Assembly (NCBI GenBank): GCA_026770025.1
Contig: JAMXDE010000005.1
Location: forward strand, 434,001 to 498,000
Length of the DNA: 64,000 bases
Source of the DNA: Craspedostauros australis
Taxonomy: Eukaryota > Bacillariophyta > Bacillariophyceae > Mastogloiales > Achnanthaceae
Reading direction: 5' to 3'
In this document: positions 24,536 through 36,249 of the stretch, in pieces
Layout of the letters: the number at the start of each line of letters is the position of its first letter
How positions within the stretch are numbered: position 1 is the first letter of the stretch
Notes under the pieces: generated by a model
The model's input: only the letters and a program-made list of their open reading frames with translations
Told to the model about the DNA's origin: nothing
Database searches by the model: none
Program-made: the position numbers and the translations under genes

Positions 24536-25759
24536 ATGATTCAGCTCGGCAGACGCAACAGCTCTTCTTGTTACGATCGCACAACCATGGACGAAGCAGC
24601 CACCTTCCTTTCCGCAATGGACGAAGCAGCCTTGACGGTCGTACACCAACAGCATCAACAGCAGCAGCAGCAACAGCAGCAACAGCAGCAAATGGAAAGC
24701 ACAGCAGAGCCAGACGCAAGCTTCGCGCCATCCACGGACAAGCACGTTCCTGCCAACAAGCGCATCACGGACCTGACAGCATGCAGCAGCGCAGCGGCCT
24801 CCCTCGACTTCGGTGATAGCGACGACAGTGACGACAGCGAGGATGACAGAAGCCTGGCAGCACCCATCTCCCGCAAGTTCGTCGCCTGGGACGAAGGCGC
24901 CAACACCACCCACACGATCCCCAACCTCGACGACATGCTCAGCTGCACCGTGTCCCGCGAATCCCTCTGGTACTCCGCCAAGGCCCTGGACGAGACTCTG
25001 GCGGAGTGCATGAGAGCCGTCGACGCCACCTGCATGGACGAAGCATCGTCCGAGACCGACAGACGCGGCCTCGAGTTCATGACCACGGAGGGACTCAACA
25101 TCTCGCGCCATTCCAGATCCACCGTGCTGCGCCTCCTCGAGCAACAGGCGGCCCTTCGCAGCCAGCAGCAGGGACCTGCCATGCCCGGTGCCAGACCGCT
25201 CACCGACAGCGATGTCGCCATGTGCCTTGCCGATGGATACACCATGTCCTCCGCGCACAGACAGCGCATGGCGCATCTCGTGGGACTCAGAGACGCAAGC
25301 GAAGCACAGCAGGTGCAGACGGCAGGTCGACAGCGCACCGCGGGATCGAGGCGCCAATCCTGCCAGGCCCGATTCGTCTCCACACGTCAGCAGCAGCAGC
25401 CAACCAGCCCATGGCTTACGAGCAGACCATCCGCGAGCGCCAATCCATGGGCCAGCAGCACCGCCTCCAACAACGTTGCGACACCCGGCAACAACGTGCA
25501 ATCCCTCCTGCGGGCGGGTGCCCAGGAACGCCAGCGCCGAAGATCCCTGCGATCCTCGGCACGATCGCGTCACTCCTGCTCGGATCAGATGCAAAGCAAC
25601 GCCCAGCAGGCATTCCGCGAGCTCGCCAACACGCCGTTCCTCGAGTCATCCGACGAGGAGGACAACTGCGTCATGCCACAGTTACAAACGCGACGACGAT
25701 CCTCGCGCATCATGCGACGACGCGTCTCGGCGGAGTGCGGCGTCCTGCAGCAATCTTAA
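24536..25759 (+). CDS. LWYS-motif family protein with Gln tract, function unknown
   Basis: A 407-residue single-exon protein. The frame is open further upstream, but those codons look like leader sequence, so I chose the ATG giving MIQLGRRNSS. A Gln tract lies at residues 38-52, then an acidic SDDSDDSEDD (95-104). Residues 110-160 carry the core motif RKFVAWDEGANTTHTIPNL followed by SRESLWYSAKALDETLAECM. Residues 176-260 carry a second block: RGLEFMTTEG, then VLRLLEQQAAL, then MCLADGYTMSSAHRQRMAH. Both blocks in this order match, from memory, a large uncharacterised diatom family. The C-terminus is Arg/Ser-rich (RRRSSRIMRRR), suggesting a nuclear location. The gene at 11426-12367 shares the first block only. 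No enzymatic residues are evident. Confidence 0.75.
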   Translation: MIQLGRRNSSSCYDRTTMDEAATFLSAMDEAALTVVHQQHQQQQQQQQQQQQMESTAEPDASFAPSTDKHVPANKRITDLTACSSAAASLDFGDSDDSDDSEDDRSLAAPISRKFVAWDEGANTTHTIPNLDDMLSCTVSRESLWYSAKALDETLAECMRAVDATCMDEASSETDRRGLEFMTTEGLNISRHSRSTVLRLLEQQAALRSQQQGPAMPGARPLTDSDVAMCLADGYTMSSAHRQRMAHLVGLRDASEAQQVQTAGRQRTAGSRRQSCQARFVSTRQQQQPTSPWLTSRPSASANPWASSTASNNVATPGNNVQSLLRAGAQERQRRRSLRSSARSRHSCSDQMQSNAQQAFRELANTPFLESSDEEDNCVMPQLQTRRRSSRIMRRRVSAECGVLQQS

Positions 25760-26378
25760 ATAAGGGCTACATTCATTCATTCAAACACACACAAAGCAAT
25801 CACGGTTGATATGTATTATATAATATGATATGTTACACTAGCACACCCCACGGAGAGAACACACTCTGCAATACAATAATAGAACACAATACTCTAATCA
25901 TGAAGCAATTTTGAAACAGCAACAACAACAACAACAGCTCTCTATTCTACTCTGCTCGTACGACTATCTATCTGTGTGTGTGGACTAAAGGTACGCAGAA
26001 GGGTTGGTTGATTGATGTGACATACCACATCATACCATGCTCAACTCGTGCTGCGGGATGGAACCATTTGCGGATTGAATGCAAAGGCAAAACGAGCCAA
26101 AGAGAGGCAGCACCTGCGACCAGCGCAATCGAAGCCGCGCTGCGTTGTGGTGATACGGTACTGGTGTCTATGGTAGAGAGAGAGCAGTACGCTCGTGCAC
26201 AATGCCAGTAGTGCATGCCGTGACGACGCCTCGACGTTGTAAGCGACGGGGGGAATTGACATTCCGGGCAAATGGTACTGGTGACACCCGGATGTCCTGA
26301 GTTGCAATCCGCTGATCGTTGTTTGCGCATGTCAGTTCGTTCGTCGTCATTCCGCTTTGCTCCTCTGTCGCGACTTCC
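25760..26378. other. intergenic region between convergent genes
   Basis: This separates two genes that point toward each other. It starts with an AT-rich run (about 25808-25840) and a CAA repeat (about 25918-25936), likely 3' untranslated sequence. No gene seen. Confidence 0.5.
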
Positions 26379-27782
26379 TCACCCCACCTCAATCTTCTCC
26401 TGCGCCGTCATCGTCGCCCACCATTGGAAGACTTTGCCGCCGGGCAAGGAAAAGATCTGATGGGCGGGCGCTGTGTCTTCCTGCTCCATCATCCGCAGGC
26501 TCTCTTCGGCCTTGTCGATCTCCGCTGGGCTGCACAGCTCCATCTCCAGGAACTTCGATCTCAGCGAATCGAATGACATCCGCAGCAGCCGAACGCCGCG
26601 TTCAAATGTGCGAGCGTCGTCGCCATCACTGATGGGTCCCTGCAAATGAACTCCATGTCCGAACATCGGCACGAACGTGCTGCAGAACAGATTGTCCGCC
26701 GTGATGCCGGCAGCCAGCAAGTACTGCCCGATGTGAGGACCACGGCGGATGTCACCACCGAGCTTCCGACTGGCTTCCGTGTGGCCTCGGTGGAACAGTT
26801 CGTGAACGTACCAAGGAGGACTTGCGACAGCCCCAGTGGCGTCACAATCCTCAATTAAGATGATTCCAGCTTCATCGCCGTCGATATCATCGTCGTGCTG
26901 TTCGGTATTCGTCGGTTCATCGATGTTGGTTCCCTTGAGACATGCCACGGCAGCCCGCACCAAACATTCCGGATCGCTGACGTGCACCACAACGAATCGC
27001 ATCCAAACGACATCGAATTGGCTGGCGCACACCTTCGACACCTCCTCGCCAGCGATGCACTTGAATTCCACTTCGATCAACTCGCTCAAGTAGCCGCTTG
27101 CCCTGCGCTTGTATTCGATCCAACCCTGCTCGGCACTCTCGACCAGCGCGGGATTGACGTCGACGGCAACGATCTTGATGGGCGGCTCCCTCTCGCTTCT
27201 TGCGTTTGCATTGGCGTCGGCACTGCGCATTTCGGTTGACGATCTCAAGGCCCGCAGAGCTGCGTTTATCGTTTCGTCTGCTTCGATGTGTTGGGTGATC
27301 CAATCCACCAAGCCCAGCGTGGTCACGCCTGCACCACATCCGATTTCCAGAATCCTGCAGCTCTTTTGCTGCGAGTCTGGTCCCAGAGTATTTGCGATTC
27401 GGTCGAGTATTCCAGATCTGACCATGGCCGACCTCGAAGTCTTGCCGAAGCAACCCTGGAGCAATGCCTGCCGAGAAATGTTGTCGTCCTCGTGGATGTA
27501 CCCACCGCCGTCGTCACCCGGAACGTTGTCATTTTCGTGGTCGTTGTCACCGTCGGCACTTTCCGTTGCAGCGATGCTTGTGGCTGCCGCTTCCATTGTT
27601 GTCATTGCGGAAGGCGCACTCGTGGATGAAGCAGGCCTACACGGCATCCGACTCATCAAAGAACGATCGCATCGGGCATTTTCATACGGGTCCGGTGTCG
27701 CAAATGCGTGCGCCTGCATCACGAACAACACGAAACAGAACATGAGGGACGGTGCCTTGGACAATGTCGCATGTAGCATCAT
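26379..27782 (-). CDS. SAM-dependent methyltransferase (class I) with N-terminal signal or anchor
   Basis: A 467-residue single-exon protein. Residues 1-28 include a hydrophobic segment (LMFCFVLFVMQAHAFA) that looks like a signal peptide or anchor, so the enzyme probably enters the secretory pathway. Residues 45-105 are low-complexity Asp/Asn. The Rossmann methyltransferase fold follows: motif I RILEIGCGAGVTTLGLVDW (about 143-161), an acidic strand end IVAVDVNPALV, and FDVVWMRFVVVHVSDPECL as motifs IV/V. A loop rich in Asp/Glu/Asn (about 310-330) interrupts the fold before GIILIEDCDATG. The C-terminal part (WYVHELFHRGHTEASRKLGG) resembles the cap region of small-molecule methyltransferases. 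The substrate cannot be read from sequence. It lies convergent with the LWYS gene and downstream of the carboxylesterase on the same strand. Confidence 0.85.
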   Translation of the reverse strand: MMLHATLSKAPSLMFCFVLFVMQAHAFATPDPYENARCDRSLMSRMPCRPASSTSAPSAMTTMEAAATSIAATESADGDNDHENDNVPGDDGGGYIHEDDNISRQALLQGCFGKTSRSAMVRSGILDRIANTLGPDSQQKSCRILEIGCGAGVTTLGLVDWITQHIEADETINAALRALRSSTEMRSADANANARSEREPPIKIVAVDVNPALVESAEQGWIEYKRRASGYLSELIEVEFKCIAGEEVSKVCASQFDVVWMRFVVVHVSDPECLVRAAVACLKGTNIDEPTNTEQHDDDIDGDEAGIILIEDCDATGAVASPPWYVHELFHRGHTEASRKLGGDIRRGPHIGQYLLAAGITADNLFCSTFVPMFGHGVHLQGPISDGDDARTFERGVRLLRMSFDSLRSKFLEMELCSPAEIDKAEESLRMMEQEDTAPAHQIFSLPGGKVFQWWATMTAQEKIEVG

Positions 27783-28617
27783 CGTTTATTGATAGGATAT
27801 CCCCTTTCAAGGAATTTACGAAGCGAGGTTCTCCTGTTGCTGTTGCGTATTGGTGGCTGCTGTTGGTGCTGCTGCTGACACTCGCTCTCGTGCTCGCACT
27901 CCTCCCATGCCAATCAGTGGCGTTGCGTTTCGGTTGCCTGCTGTGGCTGAATGTGTACTTACGCGTGTGGTAAACTCGGCGACCGCTGGTCTTATGGAAT
28001 GATGGATCGCACGACAGCTGGCCCGATGCCCCAGTCTACTCCTCTCGGTTGCCTGTGGCGCTAACGCCGACCACACCAGCACCCCGGGAGGATGGATGGC
28101 AGCATCAGGTCGAGGAAGGTGGTTGGGAAGTGTGGACACAGGATGTGGCAAAGATCATGGAAATCTTTGGTGTGTCCACGATTGGAATGGATTCCACGTT
28201 TGGGACTGACTTGATCTTTTTCTTCTTCGTTCCGGAATGCCGATGTGCCAGCGTCGATTGGGTGGATGTGCCGACGGAGGAATGGCGATGGTCTCTTGCT
28301 CAGTATCGATCTTTGACATCATCAGGGCATGGTATTCAAATGGAGTAACATAGCGCACAGGAACAAGCCAAAGCGACGCATCATGCAGCGTGGAGAGTGT
28401 AGCAAAGCAGAGAGCGACAGCGTGGTATAGAGAAGGATAGAGGAATATGCGTCAGTGGTTTTGCTTGCTACCCATCGATGGACAAAGCTCTCCTTGATTC
28501 TTGAGCATCAGAATACCGTGACGAACCATCACTCACTGCAGCAGTACTAGCTCGTCGAACATGGCGCACATACTCGCACAGCCGAAGCACACCAGAGCGT
28601 GTCGCCTTCATGATTCA
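27783..28617. other. intergenic region
   Basis: Lies between two minus-strand genes, so it should hold the esterase 3' end and the methyltransferase promoter. Only short open frames without recognisable features are seen. Confidence 0.5.
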
Positions 28618-31600
28618 TCACTTACATCGAATTTTCTGCCAAAAATCGCAGGTGCAGTCGCGTTCCACCAGCCTCTCCTCAGGAGGCGATTTCAGTTCGA
28701 GCAGCTGCGGGAAGAAGTCGTCATCCCAATAGCTCTGCAGGCTGTTGCCTCGGCGGTCGTCGGTGCGCAGGCCTGTCCCAAGGACGCCCATGTCTTGAGC
28801 GATCCTTTGCACTTGCCGGATGATGCTGCGAGGGATCTTGTGCTTGCCCTTGTTGTCTTTGGATTGGACGCCGAAGTTGTACAGGAACTTCAGAGCGAGC
28901 AGGGAATCCATCGCATCATGGTCGGATCCTTTCGATCTTTTCAGCTCGGTCCTCAGCAGGTCTTCCTCGGCGACCTGCATCCTGAGAGCGTACAGGGCTC
29001 TGCGCCTGTAGGCGCGATCGTCGACGTAACCGCCATCCTCGTCGTCAATGTCGCCGTCGTCTCCCCAAAAGAAACCGTCTCCGTCTCCGCCATCGCCATC
29101 GTCAGCCTCATCGAAGTCGTCCCACAGACCGCCCTCGCCCTCGCTATCCGAGTGTTGAGATAGGAATTCATTGATCTGCTTCTCATTTAGTTTTCCATCT
29201 TTGGGAATGTACCGCCATGGCACCCATCTGACCTTCGACCCGTCGTAGTTCGGATTGCCGTTCCTGGCAAATGCCACCCATCGCTCCGCCATGTCGGACG
29301 CCACCTCTTGGTCCGCGCTTGCCGAGAAGTAGTCCCCGAACAACGACTTCAGCATCCGCTGGAACGATCTCCTCGTCCGGGATGTCGCATTCCTTCCTGG
29401 ATTCAAGGTCGGTGTTTGCTGCTGATGGATGTGCTGCGAAGATTTTCCGTCAGCTCCGCCATAAACGGTGCCATCGTCGGCGTCGTTGATTGCGTGCACT
29501 GCACCGAGCTCGCCGTCGCCATCATTGTCGTCATGGTCGTCTTCCTCAACCAGCAGGCCGCGGTACGCGTTCAAGATATCTGTGTACGGGTACTCGGGAG
29601 CTTCTGGTGCTTCTTCCTGCGCCATCGCGCTGAGAGTGGAGTAGTTGGTTCGGATGAGATCCATCGCCTCGAAGGTGTACGGCAGCTCTGCCGTGTGACA
29701 AGACTGCGGAAGAATCAAACCGAATCAAGTGGATCGACGGAGAGCGTGTGTGTGTGTATGTGTGTATGTGTGTATGTGTGTATGTGAGAGTCAGTTTTGG
29801 GTGATGGCGGAAAAGCGAAGACGTTGCCACAGAACTGATCACGTGGAGAACGATCCAATTCCCTTACCTTCCCCCAGCATTCCTTGAATCCTGGAATATG
29901 CGTCGGCTGGCTGAAGCGGTAGACGTAAACGTTGTTGTCTTTGCCCTTCTTCACTCGTTTGCGGCTCAGCAGATGAGCAAAATGCCATGTGGGGCAACGA
30001 AAGAGGTAATCGCCGATGATTCGGCTCATCACAGGTCTGTAGTCCACCACCACCTTCGCGGCCTCCTTGAGAGCCCTGGCTCGCTGCCGTTCTTTCCGCT
30101 TCCTTTCTCTCTCCAGCTGTCGCTCGGTTTGTTGCTCGTAGAGATAGTCCTCGTCAATGCTATCCGCGTTGTTCCCAAACGGCCATAGTTTTCGATGCCA
30201 TCCCACGGTCATGTTACCAGCAGCAGCATCTCCGCGCTTTTCCGCACCGTCGTTGCGAAGGTAACCACCATGCGCATCGAGATCCTCCTGGGCACCGCCC
30301 AAGCTGAATGTCTGAACGAGTCGTTCAACTGTTTCGTCGGACACAAGTTGGGGTTCGTAGGCGGATGTGTCGTTGTGGATGGCCCGCAACAGCTCGTACT
30401 CGTTTTCGAGCTCTTCCTGATTCTCCATGTAGTACTGACGATTCTCCTCCTCTTCAATCTGCTTCTCAGCGATTGCCCTCGCCTCCATCTCGATTTGTTC
30501 CACGTACGGTCTGTAATGCTTGAGGACTTTTCCGGCCGAATCCTTGAACAGAGCCCCCACGAACATCCAGTACACCACCTTCGACATCGTCAGTGGAAAT
30601 GCGCCATGCACGAACATCTCTCCCTCGTGGGCGTTGGTTCCGATGATGATCGGTATTTCGTCGGGGATGAGGTCCAGGTTGGTCAACGGCTGCGTGACGT
30701 TGACCGAGAACTTGTGCGAAGCGCGGTTCTTTTGCTGGTGGTAAGATTCGACGCGGAAGATGGATTTGTGCTCCATATTCGGCAGACCGTCGCTGAGTCG
30801 CCTCCCGTTGAATGTGCTGGACCCGCCGATCGTGACCTGCAGCTCTTCCGTCAGGGTGGGTCCCCACGTGAAGAAATCGCCAACGGAACGCGGTATGCCC
30901 ATCAGCGTGGATTGCGCCTTCATGATATCCTCCACCGGTTCCGATCGCAAGCAGTCCAGATCTCTGCAATCGATGGATCGCTTCAACGCTGCGCCGATGA
31001 AGTCGGCAACCACGACCGAGCGGAATTGATAGCCCATTGGGTTCGACTGGATGATGGCGCGGTGAAACAGCTTGTTCTTGGCGGCGGCATCGGGTTGATT
31101 CCGTTGCGAACCGCTGCCAGCACTGCCGCCACCAACGTCGGTATTGGCCGAGTTGTCCATCAGCAGGTGCAGGCCGATCATGACGCCTCCCGCCGACTCT
31201 CCGAACAAGGTGATCGAGCTCGGATCGCCGCCGAACGACTTGATGTTGTCCTTGAGAAAATGCAACGCCGCCCTCTGGTCCTGCAATCCGAAGTTTCCGA
31301 ACAGGCCATCCTCGCTGGACACCATGAATCCCAACGCTCCAAGCCGGTAGTTCAACGTGACGACCACCATCCCACGCCCCGCCAGGTGCCTGCCGTCATA
31401 TTCCGGTCGCCGAGCGCCACCCTGTTGAAACGCCCCGCCGTGTAGCCATACCATGACAGGCAGCAGCTTGTTGTTGCGCGACGAATGCCCCGGCGGCGTG
31501 TAGATATTCAAGTACAGGCAATCCTCGGACATGTGCGCCTCGTCGGAGCCGGGGTTCATGACCGGATCCACCATCTGCCAGCAATCAGGACCAAACCGCG

Positions 31601-32203
31601 TCGCATCCAAAATATGAGGCTTCCAAGGCGATGGTTCCTCAGGTGCCGCCCAACGCAAGGAACCCACGGGCGGCGCAGCTACGCGTCGCAATATGCGGCA
31701 TCGCATAATATAACACATGGGGCAGAGTAGAGTAGAAGAGCAGATGAATTGGAATTTGTAAGTTTGGCAAGTCCATGTGCATGTGCATATGTATGGATGT
31801 GTGAATAAGTGAATCAGCTGGTTCCGAGCATGACACTTCTGAGTACGTAGTAATGTGGCACCATTCCAATGCGCAAAAGCTTGGCAAAGTGTCCACTACT
31901 GAGTGCTGAATGCCGAATGCTCAGTGTTCAATGGATCTCTGCAACTCTTCCCCCTCGCACGCGGGACTCACCGTAAGGAATGCCGCCAAAGAAGTCCATG
32001 CCCATCTCTCGTACGCCTTCCACCTTGCCCAGCTTCGTCTTGACGACCACGCTGGTGACCGTGGTGGTGGATCCATCGCCTTCAGGATCCTGGGCCACGC
32101 AGCAACTCTGACAGAGCACCGCGATCACCGATCCTACGAGTAGTGCTGTCGACGCACGCATCAGCCTCGGCCATGATCGTCGCTCACTCATCTCCCCACT
32201 CAT
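28618..32203 (-). CDS. secreted type-B carboxylesterase, three exons
   Basis: Exons run 32203-31972, 31678-29868 and 29703-28618, giving 1042 residues. Intron 1 (293 bp, GTGAGT to TAG) splits the family signature, which reads GIPYAAPPVGSLRW once joined. Intron 2 (164 bp, GTAAGG to CCGCAG) joins ECWGK to SCHTAELPYTF. A signal peptide is present (TALLVGSVIAVLCQSCCVA). The alpha/beta-hydrolase core has the oxyanion loop WLHGGAF, the nucleophile elbow FGESAGG (Ser about 239), an acid in GTNAHEGE and the catalytic His in CHTAELPY (684), so the triad appears complete. The protein is nearly twice the usual 550 residues because of Glu/Arg-rich insertions (KQIEEEEN, ERERKRKERQRAR), an acidic Asp-rich insertion after the His, and a tail rich in acidic residues. 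It likely hydrolyses esters outside the cell; the substrate is unknown. Confidence 0.9.
29744..29786. repeat. GT/TATG microsatellite inside intron 2 of the esterase
   Basis: A run of TGTG and TATG units lying wholly inside the 164-bp intron. Confidence 0.85.
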
Positions 32204-32840
32204 CTTCCTGGTCTATCCATTGCGCACGATGCCAGCGCCACTCGAATCCTTCCTTCCTGTTGCTTCTTTGCTTTCGCTTTCACGTTCACTTGCAATCGTA
32301 TGAACAGAGCAGCAAGATGGATGATCAGATCTTGTCTGCGTTCTGTTGATTTTGTGGCCTTTTCTTGTTGTTGTGTTCTCATTTTTTGGTGTGTGGAGGT
32401 TGATCCGTTTCCGCGTGGCAAATTGTTGACATCAAAAGACACGATTCCGTTCAACGATGCGTGGACGAGCACGAAGTCGGACGAGTCTATTTTCGATCTT
32501 CGTCGGAACGGCTATTTGGGATCTTCGTGTAAAATATGTATTATCTGTAGTTTACGATGTAAGCAGCGGAAGAAGGAGCTTTGCCGAAAATCAGCCTATT
32601 TCTCCACGATGTCTGGGTTGACACGCACGCACGCACACCCCTCCGTCTCTTCCTGCATTAGACTCTATCTGGTTGTGCAGGAAAGGCGATACAGCCCGGC
32701 AGAGCACTCCATTCGTTATCCCATATAGTGTAATATTCTACCGTGCTCTAACATCCCTGTTGCGGCATACTCGTATGCGTATGCGTGTGTTTGTGCGCAT
32801 AGTCGTACATCAAGCGAAAAGAGAGGCGTTGCGATAGAGT
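32204..32840. other. intergenic region between two minus-strand genes
   Basis: Contains the presumed esterase promoter and the RuvB-like 1 3' end. No gene seen; a 142-codon plus-strand frame (32300-32728) lacks recognisable features. Confidence 0.5.
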
Positions 32841-34579
<1,739 letters not shown>

Positions 34580-36249
34580 ATGCTGCTGGTAGAACAAGAA
34601 TATGATGTTTATGATTTACACAGAGTCTTGTATTTTCGTCCCACGTCGCCATCTTCTTGTTCGTGTTCTCCCATGTCTATTCAGAATGCAAGACGATGAC
34701 AGAAGAAGCATTCCTGATTGTGTTCTGATCCGCAGATCGTGGTAACACAAGAGGCCTGGATAGAGCACAGAAAGGTGAAGCATTTGAGTAGCAGAGGGTA
34801 GAGAGTGTCAGCGGAGGCAAGAGACGGGCGCAAACATGCGCAACACGCGTCCTGCTACAGTTTAGATCTCGTCACGGCTCCACAACACATTCAAAGTGCC
34901 GCCATCAATTCATAAGGTGTGATCTTCTCTTTCGCGAATCCAGACTATCGGCGTCGCGCTGCCATCGATCCGATGTGTGTCGCCGCTCTTGTGTGGTTCC
35001 TCCAATTGATGTTTTCATTGGTCATCGCCCACGTGCGTGAATGTGACCTCACCTCCCGAGATCAACGCCAAGAGAGGAAATGGTCGGTCTCAGTTTTGGC
35101 ACTCCGGAGACGACCATTTATTGCCGAGCGCAAAAGTCCTCTCCCTTCGCAAGCGGCTGGCTCCATTGCCAAACGCTCTGCGTGGGGCTTGTCGTTGCAT
35201 CGGTGGAGGCAAACAAGTCCAGGATCCGTGCAGAAAGTGACCTCCTTGCTGCTGGTTTCTCTCTTCTTGGTTTGAAAAGCCGCGACACGGCGAAAGCACA
35301 ACAATGCCAAGGAGCCAACGAGCCTCACTTCTTGGATGTGAGGAGATGTTCCATGTTATTGTTCCCAAACCTCTGCAACAACCAACGCAAGTTGATGGAA
35401 ATCGCCGCGACAATCCAATGGAGTGCTCTCTGTGCGTGTGCCGACACACAAAGGGACGCTGGATCCACTCGACGGCGTCTCCGCTGCCTCAGACATCCTT
35501 CATGTGTTGTAATCGAAGTGCGAAGGTGCTGACCGCCATCGAAGAAAGTGTGAGACGAGAGGAGTTCGAGCTTATCGATTGGGCTTTAATCGGGATTGTC
35601 AGTCCTTATCAATTATGGTCCTCGGCTAATCGTGTGATGCAATTGCTGGGGGGCAACAGTGACTCGAGGAGCTTTCGAAGCAATTATGTCTTGGGACAAT
35701 CGATTATTTATGAGAAATATTGTCAGTATGACCTAGCGTTCCGAAGAACTTAATCGCAAACTACGATCTGAATGACCTGTTGCACGAGCGGTATTTCGCT
35801 ACCTGCCGATGTCGCAAATTGCGATGCGATGGAATACGACATACAACATACAACGCGCAACGCACTCCCAAACTCAACACAACAGCCTCCTTCTCCGCAA
35901 CAGCGCAAAACCCAAGACCGAAACAAGCACGCAGTGCGAACTTCGCGCGCAGATTCATCATAGTTTCACGCGTTTGTGCGGTATTGCTGCCAACACGACC
36001 ATCGCGGCGGCATTTCTTGCCCGCTTCTGTGCTGCGCGGTCGTGTGGAATAGCCAGGAGGCGCAACCCTCGCACACACAAATAGAGTTTCGGAGTCGAAT
36101 ACAAGGGAACGAGGGCAATCGAACTCGGCCCAACTCAAGTCTCCATTCACAATAGCAATAGAAACAGCAATAGAAACAGCAATAGCAATAGCAACAGCAG
36201 TGACTACAGAACACGACGAGTACTATTAGACTATTGGTGCCACACAAGC
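34580..36249. other. intergenic region
   Basis: No gene seen. The last 100 bases before the peptidase gene form an A/C/G-rich leader of AATAGCAATAGAAACAGC repeats (about 36150-36200), probably 5' untranslated sequence. Confidence 0.5.

Noticed and set aside
24278-25594. 438-codon minus-strand frame opposite the LWYS-family gene
   Set aside because: Antisense of the Gln and LWYS-family coding sequence; Leu-rich run is the complement of the CAG repeat.
30195-31445. 416-codon plus-strand frame opposite the carboxylesterase
   Set aside because: Antisense shadow of a gene with complete catalytic motifs and canonical introns; its own translation shows no domain.
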